This document shows positions 1-7,146 of a stretch of DNA of 36,121 nucleotides, in pieces. This DNA comes from Gemmatimonadota bacterium (GTDB taxonomy: Bacteria > Latescibacterota > UBA2968 > UBA8231), in contig JABHDC010000202.1 of NCBI GenBank assembly GCA_018673255.1, positions 1-36,121 on the forward strand, written 5' to 3'. A program made the translations under genes and the position numbers. The first letter of the stretch is position 1. The number at the start of each line of letters is the position of its first letter. The notes under the pieces are model-generated. The model was not told the origin of the DNA. It was given only the letters and a program-made list of their open reading frames with translations, and searched no databases.

Positions 1-260
1 CACTTGGAATGATTGAGACGCGTGGGCTGATCAGCGCAGTGGAAGCCCTGGACGCAATGCTGAAGACGGCAGATGTGACGTATGCGGGTCAGAAGCGTGT
101 GGGCAGTGGCCTGATCAGCGTGCTGGTTGAGGGCGACGTGGCGGCCGTGAAGGCGGCGGTGGATGCCGGCGCCGAGGCGGCACAACGCATCGGTGATTTG
201 CGCTCCGTGCACGTGATCCCTCGTCCCATCGCCACCCTCAAGGAGCGGACCGGTCTCTAA
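1..260 (+). CDS. BMC-H shell protein, 5' truncated by window edge
   Basis: Single-domain bacterial microcompartment shell protein (Pfam BMC, PF00936), which forms the flat hexamers of the shell facets. The window starts inside the gene. The second copy at 3311 begins Met-Ala-Ala-Leu-Gly-Met, so five residues precede the first visible ATG at position 9. Visible family features are the GMIETRG opening strand, the K-V-G-S-G pore loop, and the V-I-P-R-P end of the domain. Its protein is identical to that of 3311-3577 over the shared part. The DNA differs at six third-codon positions, all synonymous, and similarity ends about eight bases past the stop codon. It sits 39 bases upstream of the aldehyde dehydrogenase, so it is probably in the same operon. 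Identification is firm; only the start is missing. Confidence 0.95.
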   Translation, partial: LGMIETRGLISAVEALDAMLKTADVTYAGQKRVGSGLISVLVEGDVAAVKAAVDAGAEAAQRIGDLRSVHVIPRPIATLKERTGL

Positions 261-299
261 ACCGGCACTGTTCTCTAATACCGGCACTAGGGGATTGCA

Positions 300-1730
300 T
301 TGAACACCGTGAATGAAGATCGCGTTCGACAGATCGTCGAAGAAGTCGTCCAGCGGGTCGTGGCGGCTCCTGCATCGAGTGGGGCAGCGGCCAGCAGCCC
401 CCGGGGCTCCGGTGTGGGGCTGTTCGATACCGTCGATGAGGCCGTAGCGGCCTCGGATCGGGCGCAGAAGGAACTGCTCGGCCAGACGCTCGAGCAACGG
501 AAACAGATCATTGAGGCGATCCGCCAAGTCACGCGAGACCATGCCGAGACGTTCTCCCGCATGACATTGGCCGAAACGGGCATGGGGCGCCTGGCGGACA
601 AGCTGACGAAACATGGGCTGGCCGCCGACATGACGCCGGGGGTGGAAGATCTCGAGTCTGTATCCTGGACAGGGGATCATGGGCTGACGGTCGAAGAGAT
701 GGCGCCTTACGGCGTGATCTGTGCTATAACACCATCGACACATCCCGTGCCAACACTGGTGAACAACGCGATCGGCATCATCGCTGCCGGGAATTCCATC
801 GTCGTGAATCCTCATCCGTCGGCCAAAGGTGTTTCCGCTCACGCAGTGCAAGTGCTGAATCAGGCGATCATGCAGGCCGGTGGTCCCGCTAACCTCGTCG
901 CCGCCATCGCCTCACCGACCATCGAAAGTGCCGAACAACTCTTCCACCACCGCTTGGTCCGACTCGTGCTGGTCACCGGTGGCGCCGCCGTCGCCAGGGC
1001 TGCCCTGCGCAGTGGCAAGAAGGCGATCGCTGCCGGCCCGGGGAATCCTCCCGTCGTCGTTGACGAGACCGCCGATATCCGCAAGGCGGCGCGCTCCATC
1101 ATCGATGGGGCCTCTTTCGACAACAACGTGCTGTGTATCGGCGAGAAGCAGTGCTTCGTCGTGGATTCCGTCGCCGATGAGTTGAAGAGAGAGATGATCG
1201 CCTACAGTGCCCTTGAGTTGGACAGCGGGCAGATCCAGGCGCTCACCCGGGCGGCGCTCCCGAATGGCGATGATGGCAAGCCGCACGCTCATCGTGATTT
1301 CGTGGGCCGCAGTGCCCATGTCCTGGGCGCTGCCATCGGCCTGACCCTCGACGAGGAACTTCGGCTCTTGATCGGCGAGACGGATGCACATCATCCCTTC
1401 GTCGAAGTGGAGCAGATGATGCCCTTCCTGCCCATCGTGCGGGTTCGGAACATCGACGAGGGGATCCGTGCTGCCATCGAGTCTGAGCACGGGTATCGTC
1501 ACACGGCGATCATCCATTCTCGCAACATCGACAACATGCACAACATGGCCAGAGCCGTGGATACGACGCTCTTCGTCAAGAATGGACCGTCCTTTGCCGG
1601 GCTAGGCGTGGGCGGCGAGGGATTCAGCACCTTCTCAATCGCCGGCCCGACTGGCGAGGGAATGACGACAGCGCGGACCTTCACCCGCCGCCGACGTTGT
1701 GCCCTGGTCGATTATTTCCGGATTACCTGA
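300..1730 (+). CDS. CoA-acylating aldehyde dehydrogenase of a BMC (PduP/EutE family)
   Basis: Converts an aldehyde plus CoA and NAD+ to acyl-CoA inside the microcompartment lumen. The protein has 476 residues, the usual size for PduP/EutE. Residues 1-20 form an amphipathic helix (NEDRVRQIVEEVVQRVV) followed by an Ala/Ser/Gly/Pro linker to about residue 40. This is the classic encapsulation-peptide arrangement that docks cargo to the shell. The catalytic cysteine is Cys279 in the DNNVLC motif, and a G-P-G-N-P segment lies at 246-250. The start is TTG at 300, chosen because AGGGG lies at the right distance upstream; GTG at 309 is the alternative. The BMC-P gene follows after ten bases. The aldehyde substrate cannot be read from the sequence. 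Confidence 0.95.
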   Translation: MNTVNEDRVRQIVEEVVQRVVAAPASSGAAASSPRGSGVGLFDTVDEAVAASDRAQKELLGQTLEQRKQIIEAIRQVTRDHAETFSRMTLAETGMGRLADKLTKHGLAADMTPGVEDLESVSWTGDHGLTVEEMAPYGVICAITPSTHPVPTLVNNAIGIIAAGNSIVVNPHPSAKGVSAHAVQVLNQAIMQAGGPANLVAAIASPTIESAEQLFHHRLVRLVLVTGGAAVARAALRSGKKAIAAGPGNPPVVVDETADIRKAARSIIDGASFDNNVLCIGEKQCFVVDSVADELKREMIAYSALELDSGQIQALTRAALPNGDDGKPHAHRDFVGRSAHVLGAAIGLTLDEELRLLIGETDAHHPFVEVEQMMPFLPIVRVRNIDEGIRAAIESEHGYRHTAIIHSRNIDNMHNMARAVDTTLFVKNGPSFAGLGVGGEGFSTFSIAGPTGEGMTTARTFTRRRRCALVDYFRIT

Positions 1731-1740
1731 CGGACATCTC

Positions 1741-2055
1741 ATGTTACTCGCCGAAGTCAAAGGAACCATCGTTTCCAGTGCCAAGCTCGACACGCTCGGT
1801 GGTCGCAAGTTGCTGCTGGTCGAGGTGATCACCGTCCGCCCCGAAGGACTTCAACGCACGGGACGTCAGATGGTCTGCGTCGATGCAGTGGGCGCAGGAG
1901 TTGGTGAAGTGGTCATCACGGTCATGGGCAGTTCGGCCCGCAGCGCGCCAGAGATGGGTGCCGTACCGACCGATGCAGTTGTGGTGGGCATTCTGGATGC
2001 TCTCAACGCAGAGGGCCAGAGCCTCGACCTGACGACCGTCAATGACGCGGCCTGA
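1741..2055 (+). CDS. BMC-P shell vertex protein (EutN/CcmL family)
   Basis: Pentameric vertex protein (Pfam PF03319) that caps the corners of the polyhedral shell. The protein has 104 residues from the ATG at 1741 and opens with MLLAEVKGTIVSS, typical of the family. It contains the conserved L-G-G-R-K-L-L-L-V-E strand, the D-A-V-G-A-G-V-G-E-V-V turn, and the G-S-S-A-R segment. An upstream in-frame ATG at 1699 would add 14 residues but overlaps the dehydrogenase gene and lacks family similarity, so 1741 is preferred. It lies between the dehydrogenase and pduL, three bases before the latter. This is the only vertex protein in the window. Confidence 0.95.
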   Translation: MLLAEVKGTIVSSAKLDTLGGRKLLLVEVITVRPEGLQRTGRQMVCVDAVGAGVGEVVITVMGSSARSAPEMGAVPTDAVVVGILDALNAEGQSLDLTTVNDAA

Positions 2056-2058
2056 TCG

Positions 2059-2736
2059 ATGACACAGGCGATTTCCAGGACGGCGGTGGAGCAGATGGTG
2101 CGCCAGGCCCTGCGGCGGCATATGCCGCGGGAAGATGCCGGTCATCCCGAGCACCACGACACGCCCCGTCTGATTGCCAATATCTCTGCCCGTCATGGGC
2201 ATCTGGATGCAGATACCCTGCGGATTCTCTTTGGTCCCGATGCCGAATTGACGGTGATGAAGCCCCTCTATCAGACGGGCGCCTTCGCCTCCGAGCAGAC
2301 GGTGACGCTCTTCGGCCCGCGCAAGCAGATGATCTCGAGCCTGCGCATCCTTGGGCCACTGCGCGACGGCCCGCAGGTCGAATTGGCCTTCAGCGATGCC
2401 CGATTCCTCGGGATCGATGCGCCCGTGCGCAAGTCAGGTGATACCAAGGGAACGCCCGGTTGTTTTCTCGTGGGTCCCCACGGCGGCCTGGAGATCCCCG
2501 AGGGTGTGATCCGCGCAGCCCGGCACGTGCACATGAGCCCGGCAGAGGCCGCTTCCTATGGTGTTACTGAAGGGGAGCGGATGCGGCTCGCTGTGGAAGG
2601 GGAGCAGGGCGGGGTCTTCGATGATGTCGTAGTACGGATCACGCCAGAATCGAAATTGGAAGTCCACCTCGACACGGATGAAGGCAATGCCGTGGACCTG
2701 GTCAATGCAAGCAAGGTTACACTGGAGAAACGCTAA
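2059..2736 (+). CDS. pduL: Phosphate propanoyltransferase PduL (phosphotransacylase)
   Basis: Exchanges CoA and phosphate to make acyl-phosphate from acyl-CoA, regenerating CoA inside the compartment. The protein has 225 residues. The two PduL half-domains are visible: the first has S-A-R-H-G-H-L, followed by L-F-G-P and Q-T-G-A-F-A-S-E; the second has A-A-R-H-V-H-M and H-L-D-T-D-E-G-N-A. These His residues and the downstream His are the zinc ligands known for PduL. Residues 1-22 form an extra amphipathic helix (about AISRTAVEQMVRQALRRHM), a probable encapsulation peptide. It follows the BMC-P gene by three bases and precedes a BMC-T gene by two. Together with the aldehyde dehydrogenase it defines an acyl-phosphate-yielding metabolosome. 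Confidence 0.95.
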   Translation: MTQAISRTAVEQMVRQALRRHMPREDAGHPEHHDTPRLIANISARHGHLDADTLRILFGPDAELTVMKPLYQTGAFASEQTVTLFGPRKQMISSLRILGPLRDGPQVELAFSDARFLGIDAPVRKSGDTKGTPGCFLVGPHGGLEIPEGVIRAARHVHMSPAEAASYGVTEGERMRLAVEGEQGGVFDDVVVRITPESKLEVHLDTDEGNAVDLVNASKVTLEKR

Positions 2737-2738
2737 CC

Positions 2739-3296
2739 ATGGCTCAAGCAGTAGGAATGATCGAGACGGTAGGACTGACGGGTGCGATTGCCAGCGCGGA
2801 TGCGATGGCGAAGGCGGCCAATGTCGAACTGCTGGGCTGGGACAAGGTCGGGTCTGGTCTGGTGACGGTTTTTTGCGGTGGCGACGTGGCTGCCGTGAAG
2901 TCGTCGGTGGATGCGGGTGCGTTGTCGGCGGCCAAGTCGGTGGAAGTGAATGCCGTGCACGTGATCGCGCGTCCACATGCGGGCCTGTCCCAGATCGTAC
3001 CGAGTGCGTCCGGGGGTGATGCGGTGGAGGTGAAGGCGCTGGGTATGGTGGAGACACGTGGTGCCACAGGCGCCCTGGAAGCGGCTGATGCGATGGAGAA
3101 GGCGGCCGAAGTTGAGGTCGTGGCCTCGCAGGAGATCGGCGGCGGTTACATCACCGTGCTGGTGACGGGCGACGTCGGCTCGGTACAATCGGCGGTGGCG
3201 GCTGGATCTGAAGCGGCTGAGCGTGTAGGCGATGTGGTGACGCGTCTGGTGATACCGCGTCCGGCGGCAGCAGCCGTACGACTGTTTCTGGGTTAA
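2739..3296 (+). CDS. BMC-T tandem-domain shell protein
   Basis: Two BMC domains in one 185-residue chain, forming trimers that imitate hexamers in the shell. Domain 1 is roughly residues 3-84 (opening AVGMIETVG, pore loop K-V-G-S-G). Domain 2 is about 95-180 (opening ALGMVETRG, pore loop E-I-G-G-G-Y). Both domains are very similar to the BMC-H proteins next door. No pore cysteine of the kind that binds an iron-sulfur cluster in PduT is visible; the only Cys is in a strand (VFCGG). The gene follows pduL by two bases and precedes the second BMC-H gene by 14. Whether it is a single- or double-stacking type cannot be told by eye. Confidence 0.92.
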   Translation: MAQAVGMIETVGLTGAIASADAMAKAANVELLGWDKVGSGLVTVFCGGDVAAVKSSVDAGALSAAKSVEVNAVHVIARPHAGLSQIVPSASGGDAVEVKALGMVETRGATGALEAADAMEKAAEVEVVASQEIGGGYITVLVTGDVGSVQSAVAAGSEAAERVGDVVTRLVIPRPAAAAVRLFLG

Positions 3297-3310
3297 GGAG
3301 AGCGAGAGCA

Positions 3311-3577
3311 ATGGCAGCACTTGGAATGATTGAGACGCGTGGGCTGATCAGCGCAGTGGAAGCCCTGGACGCGATGCTGAAGACGGCAGATGTGACGTAT
3401 GCGGGTCAGAAGCGTGTGGGCAGTGGCCTGATCAGCGTGCTGGTTGAGGGCGACGTGGCGGCCGTGAAGGCGGCGGTGGATGCCGGCGCTGAAGCGGCAC
3501 AGCGCATCGGAGATTTGCGCTCCGTGCACGTGATCCCTCGTCCCATCGCCACCCTCAAGGAGCGGACCGGTCTGTAA
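3311..3577 (+). CDS. BMC-H shell protein, second copy
   Basis: Single-domain shell hexamer protein of 88 residues, opening [11 protein letters not shown], with pore loop K-V-G-S-G and domain end near V-I-P-R-P. The start ATG is supported by GGAG/GAGAG just upstream. The protein is identical to the copy at the left window edge, while the genes differ at six synonymous third positions. This suggests a duplication kept homogeneous by selection or gene conversion rather than an assembly artefact. It lies between a BMC-T gene and the Cys-rich EutT-like gene in the same transcription unit. It is probably the bulk facet protein of this shell. Confidence 0.96.
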   Translation: MAALGMIETRGLISAVEALDAMLKTADVTYAGQKRVGSGLISVLVEGDVAAVKAAVDAGAEAAQRIGDLRSVHVIPRPIATLKERTGL

Positions 3578-3596
3578 ACCGGCACGACGGAACTGA

Positions 3597-4124
3597 ATGG
3601 CAGCACCACTCCACATCGACGCGTCTCTCATCACCGAAGCTCTGCTCCTGCAGCAGCATCAGGGGGAGAGAGAGGTCAGTATCAGCGACGGTGCCATCAT
3701 TACACCTTCGGCCCGGGACTATCTGCGATTGCACCGGATCACGGTGGTGGATGGTGGAAGGGTGTCGACGCAGCCTGCTGCGCCTCAGGGCGCTGCGCGC
3801 CAGTCGAGCACTGCAAGTGCATCCTCGGGTGCCGGCACGTCCATCCAGGAGGTCCTGCCGCCCGGTGCCGAAGGTGGCATGCTCTACCGAGGCCGATACG
3901 ATCATCCGGACAAGGCCTTTGGCTGCCGGACGGAGGAATTTGGCTCCGGCTTCGTCGAGCCAGCCTGCTGTGCGGCCTGCGCCGCGAAGGGGAGCAATGG
4001 TGGTGCCGGGTGTGACTGTGATGGCTGCAATCGACAGGGTGAAGATCCGCGTCGCGAGGATGCGCAGTTCGAGGCCCTGGTGCAACGGTTGACTGACGAG
4101 ATCATGGCTCGATTGGGATCATAG
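3597..4124 (+). CDS. Cys-rich BMC-associated protein with EutT-like N-terminal module
   Basis: A 175-residue protein with no assured function. Residues 7-51 (I-D-A-S-L-I-T through I-I-T-P-S-A-R-D-Y-L-R to I-T-V-V) match the same module at the start of the aldolase at 5918. They also resemble the N-terminus of EutT/EutQ-type proteins (L-T-P-S-A-R-E-L). A Ser/Ala-rich linker follows to about residue 90, then seven cysteines at 110, 124, 125, 128, 139, 141 and 144. The C124-C125-x-x-C128 piece recalls the CCxxC metal motif of EutT, but the adenosyltransferase catalytic domain is absent. Residues 155-174 form a predicted amphipathic helix (DAQFEALVQRLTDEIMARLG) like a C-terminal encapsulation peptide. 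A metal- or Fe-S-binding lumen protein or scaffold is an inference. Confidence 0.75.
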   Translation: MAAPLHIDASLITEALLLQQHQGEREVSISDGAIITPSARDYLRLHRITVVDGGRVSTQPAAPQGAARQSSTASASSGAGTSIQEVLPPGAEGGMLYRGRYDHPDKAFGCRTEEFGSGFVEPACCAACAAKGSNGGAGCDCDGCNRQGEDPRREDAQFEALVQRLTDEIMARLGS

Positions 4125-4137
4125 GCGGAAAATGGTG

Positions 4138-4719
4138 ATGAAGTCGTTGGGAATGATCGAGGTGGAGGGCGTGGCCGGCATTATTGTCGCCGCCGATGCC
4201 GCCTGCAAGGTGGCCACTGTCGAGTTGGCTGGATGGGAGTCGATCGGTGGTTTCACGACGGTCTTCGTGCGTGGCTCAGTTTCTGATGTTCAGATTGCCC
4301 TGCAGGCCGGGGCGGCGGCTGCCGGTACGATCACCGATCACGTTGTCCACAATGCGCTGCTGCAGCCCGAGACGGCCTGTCTGGACTTCATCGGCTTTCC
4401 CCTCGATACGGGAGCCGATGCCAATCCAGTGGATGCACTTGGTCTGGTCGAGACGCGCGGCTATGGCGTGCATGTGGAGAACAATGACCGAATGGTCAAG
4501 GCCGCCGACGTGCAGTTGCTCAACGTATTGACGGTCCACAACAGGGTGGTCTGCTCCCTTGTGACCGGTGAATTGGGAGCCGTGGAGCGAGCGATCGAGA
4601 GTTGCAGGGACGCCCTGGGACAAGATCAATGGTTCATGGGATCTGCCGTGTTGTCGAAGCCGCAGGTAGATGTCCTGCGAGCTTTTGGACAGGCGCCCTT
4701 GGCTGAAGGAGCCAGCTGA
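4138..4719 (+). CDS. BMC-T tandem-domain shell protein coupled to the four-domain protein
   Basis: Two BMC domains in one chain of 193 residues. Domain 1 opens K-S-L-G-M-I-E-V-E-G with pore loop S-I-G-G-F. Domain 2 opens D-A-L-G-L-V-E-T-R-G but has a divergent pore region (T-V-H-N-R). ATG at 4138 is preferred over 4132 because AGGCGGA ends at 4129, giving normal spacing. The stop codon overlaps the start of the next gene (TGATG), so the two are likely translated at linked rates. Domain 2 is more diverged from the locus consensus than the other BMC domains. The coupling to a four-domain BMC chain suggests that the two products may assemble together. Confidence 0.92.
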   Translation: MKSLGMIEVEGVAGIIVAADAACKVATVELAGWESIGGFTTVFVRGSVSDVQIALQAGAAAAGTITDHVVHNALLQPETACLDFIGFPLDTGADANPVDALGLVETRGYGVHVENNDRMVKAADVQLLNVLTVHNRVVCSLVTGELGAVERAIESCRDALGQDQWFMGSAVLSKPQVDVLRAFGQAPLAEGAS

Positions 4720-5885
4720 TGGCGACGCGTGCTCCAATCTCTCTGGGTGTTTTCGAGTGCCGCGGCATGACGACCCTGGCTGCCGCGTTGGATGCCATGG
4801 GCAAAGCCGCCGACGTCAAGCTGGCAGGTCGTCACGGGATCGGTTCCGGATGGCTGACCATCGTTATCGAAGGTGCCACGGCAGATGTGCAGACGGCGAT
4901 TGAAGCCGGACGTGCTGCCACCAGTGGCCATGGCGAGATCATTACCGCCGCCGTCCTGCCGCGACCCGAGGCTGAGGCGATCGAACCCATGCCACACGCA
5001 ACACAGGCAATCGCCTCGGGTTCAGCACCGGGTGAGGCCGTGGGTTGGCTCGAGACAAAGGGCGTGACGCCCCTCATCGTTGGTGTGGATCGCATGGTAA
5101 AAGCTGCCGATGTGAAGCTGTTGGGCTGGACATTCATCGGTGGGGCACTGGTTCACGCCGTGGTCAGTGGCAGCGTGGGCGATGTGGAGACGGCCATCGC
5201 TGCCGGGGCCGAAGCGGCTGCCGCCCATGGCGAGTTGTTTGGACATCTCGTCATCGAACAACCGGAGCCGGATACGCTGCATCTGTTACCCCCGGCGCCA
5301 ACCGGGCAGGAACGCACGCTGGGGGCACTCGGCCTCGTGGAAACGACGGGATACGTCGGCGCCATCCACAGTGCGGATCGCATGGTCAAGGAGGCGGCGG
5401 CCGACATCGTGCGCCTGACCATCGGTAGTGGTGGGCGTGTGGCGACTGTAGCCAGTGGCGCTCTCGACGATGTGCGCGCTGCAGTGTCAGAGGCAGTCAG
5501 CAGACTGGGCGAGGTCGCTGAACACAATGGCGATGCACTGATAACGAATCCCGATCCACAGGTGGTGGCTGCCTTCGCCGACACGGCACCTGCAGCGGCT
5601 CATCCCTCAGCACCTTCTCAGGCCCTTGGCCTGCTGGAAACACGCACGACGGTCGGTCTTGTGAGTGCAGTCGATGCCATGCTCAAGGGCTCGGATGTTA
5701 CCTACGAAGGCCGGCACAAGGTTGGTTATTTCCTCACGGCCGCCGTCATTCGCGGTGAACTCGGCGCCGTCAATACGGCGCTGGAGATCGGCGCCCGTGC
5801 CGCCCAGCGTCATGGTGAGCTCGTTGCCCGCCACGTTATCGCTCTACCCTATGCCGAAGTCACGGACCGTCTTCCCCACGCCTGA
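4719..5885 (+). CDS. Four-domain (quadruple) BMC shell protein
   Basis: A 388-residue chain made of four consecutive BMC domains, each spaced about 98 residues. Domain 1 is about 7-84 (pore H-G-I-G-S-G-W), domain 2 about 105-182 (F-I-G-G-A), domain 3 about 202-280 (T-I-G-S-G-G) and domain 4 about 300-380 (K-V-G-Y-F). Each opens with the L-G-x-x-E-T/C motif and carries the conserved A-A-D-V/A-D-R-M-V-K helix. The linkers are Pro/Ala/Ser-rich. Known shell proteins have one (BMC-H) or two (BMC-T) such domains, so this architecture is unusual. No internal stop or frame change explains it as an assembly fusion. It is coupled by a one-base overlap to the two-domain gene upstream. See findings for assembly models. 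Confidence 0.92.
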   Translation: MATRAPISLGVFECRGMTTLAAALDAMGKAADVKLAGRHGIGSGWLTIVIEGATADVQTAIEAGRAATSGHGEIITAAVLPRPEAEAIEPMPHATQAIASGSAPGEAVGWLETKGVTPLIVGVDRMVKAADVKLLGWTFIGGALVHAVVSGSVGDVETAIAAGAEAAAAHGELFGHLVIEQPEPDTLHLLPPAPTGQERTLGALGLVETTGYVGAIHSADRMVKEAAADIVRLTIGSGGRVATVASGALDDVRAAVSEAVSRLGEVAEHNGDALITNPDPQVVAAFADTAPAAAHPSAPSQALGLLETRTTVGLVSAVDAMLKGSDVTYEGRHKVGYFLTAAVIRGELGAVNTALEIGARAAQRHGELVARHVIALPYAEVTDRLPHA

Positions 5886-5917
5886 GGGGGAAGCGACGCA
5901 GCAGGAGCTGAAGCCCT

Positions 5918-7123
5918 ATGGTTCGCATCGATGACAGCCTGATCACTGCCCAGACGCTGGAAAGCCGTCTCACCGACGGTGAGAGCCAGGTGGAGATTTG
6001 CCCGAGGGCAAAGCTGACTCCCTCTGCTCTGGATCTGCTGCGGGACCGCCAGATTCAGCTCATCAAGCGAGCTGCCTCGTCGGCCACGACCACGTCCCCG
6101 GTGTCCGGGAGGGGAGCGCCGATGCCAGCAGGTGTTCCACCCGCGCCGGGTGGCACCGAACGCAGTCGTCGTTTCAGTGGCATCTTCACGCCGAACATCG
6201 TGATCTACGATGAGGCGGGGAGTATCAATTTCCCGGAGATGGAGCGGTATATCGCCTGGCTGATCGAGGCGGGCATCCATGGACTCTATCCCAATGGTAG
6301 CACGGGCGAGTTTGTGCGTCTGTCGCGTGACGAACGCCAAGACGTGGTGCGCCTCATTACAGATGTGAATCAGGGACGTGTGCCGATTCTGGCCGGTGCC
6401 AGTGAGGCGAATGTGCGCGACGTGCTGCAGATGGCCGACTTTTACGCCGATCTGGGTGCCGACGCGATTTCTCTGGTGCCGCCCTTTTACTACAAGATCT
6501 CGGACGCCAGTCTCTACGAATACTTCGCCGAAATCGCCCGGAATTCGCCTCTCGATATTCTGCTGTACAACATCCCGCAGTTCACTCAGGAATTGCCGCT
6601 GGATATCATGGAGGAGCTGCTGGCCTTCGAGAAGATCTTCGGCACGAAAGATTCCAGCCGCGATCTGCCGCGCATCGTCAATACGATGCAGCGACTGCGG
6701 AAGCATCGTCCCGACTATGTGGTGCTCAATGGCTGCGAAGAGATCCTGCTGCCATCGATCCTCATGGGTGCCAATGGCGGTACGATCGCCACGTCCGGCA
6801 TCATTCCGGAGATCATCGTTGAGCTGTATGACCGTGCCCTGGCCGAAGACCTAGATCGGGCGCGCGAGCTGCAGTATCGGATCCTGCCGTTGATCAACCA
6901 GATGCTGCTCGGGGTGAATTTCCCCGAGGGCTTCAAGACAGGGATCGCTGTTCGCGGCTTCGATGTGGGCCCGGCCCGCACGGTGATGAGTGGTGAGGAA
7001 CGCAATTATCTGCAGGGCCTTGAGGCAGAGATCAGTTGTATTCTGAGTGACATGGGATTCTCCGTTCGTGGTGCACGGGGGTGTCCGGTGACCCACCTGC
7101 CTCCCCTGGTGCGCAATACCTGA
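5918..7123 (+). CDS. DHDPS-family class I aldolase/lyase with BMC-type N-terminal module
   Basis: A 401-residue protein. Residues 3-50 repeat the I-D-x-S-L-I-T … L-T-P-S-A-x-D-x-L-R module of the Cys-rich protein at 3597. A Pro/Gly/Ser linker follows to about 84, then a full dihydrodipicolinate synthase/N-acetylneuraminate lyase barrel. Schiff-base Lys244 (F-G-T-K-D-S-S), catalytic Tyr217 (L-L-Y-N-I-P) and the G-S-T-G-E pyruvate-binding motif at 127-131 are present. The family makes or breaks C-C bonds of pyruvate-type 2-keto acids with aldehydes. In a BMC operon with an acylating aldehyde dehydrogenase and PduL, it is a plausible signature enzyme that releases the aldehyde. The tail has a Cys (A-R-G-C-P-V-T-H). 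Substrate unknown; a lysine-biosynthetic role is unlikely given the fusion. Confidence 0.88.
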   Translation: MVRIDDSLITAQTLESRLTDGESQVEICPRAKLTPSALDLLRDRQIQLIKRAASSATTTSPVSGRGAPMPAGVPPAPGGTERSRRFSGIFTPNIVIYDEAGSINFPEMERYIAWLIEAGIHGLYPNGSTGEFVRLSRDERQDVVRLITDVNQGRVPILAGASEANVRDVLQMADFYADLGADAISLVPPFYYKISDASLYEYFAEIARNSPLDILLYNIPQFTQELPLDIMEELLAFEKIFGTKDSSRDLPRIVNTMQRLRKHRPDYVVLNGCEEILLPSILMGANGGTIATSGIIPEIIVELYDRALAEDLDRARELQYRILPLINQMLLGVNFPEGFKTGIAVRGFDVGPARTVMSGEERNYLQGLEAEISCILSDMGFSVRGARGCPVTHLPPLVRNT

Positions 7124-7146
7124 GCGGGAGATAGCGGAGATCGCCC

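Noticed and set aside
912..1541. 209-residue open frame on the minus strand inside the aldehyde dehydrogenase gene
   Set aside because: It is antisense to a gene with a clear catalytic motif, has no recognisable domain, and such long shadows are expected in GC-rich DNA.
5849..6706. 285-residue minus-strand open frame opposite the DHDPS-family lyase
   Set aside because: The plus-strand frame has the Schiff-base Lys, catalytic Tyr and pyruvate motif, so the antisense frame is a shadow.
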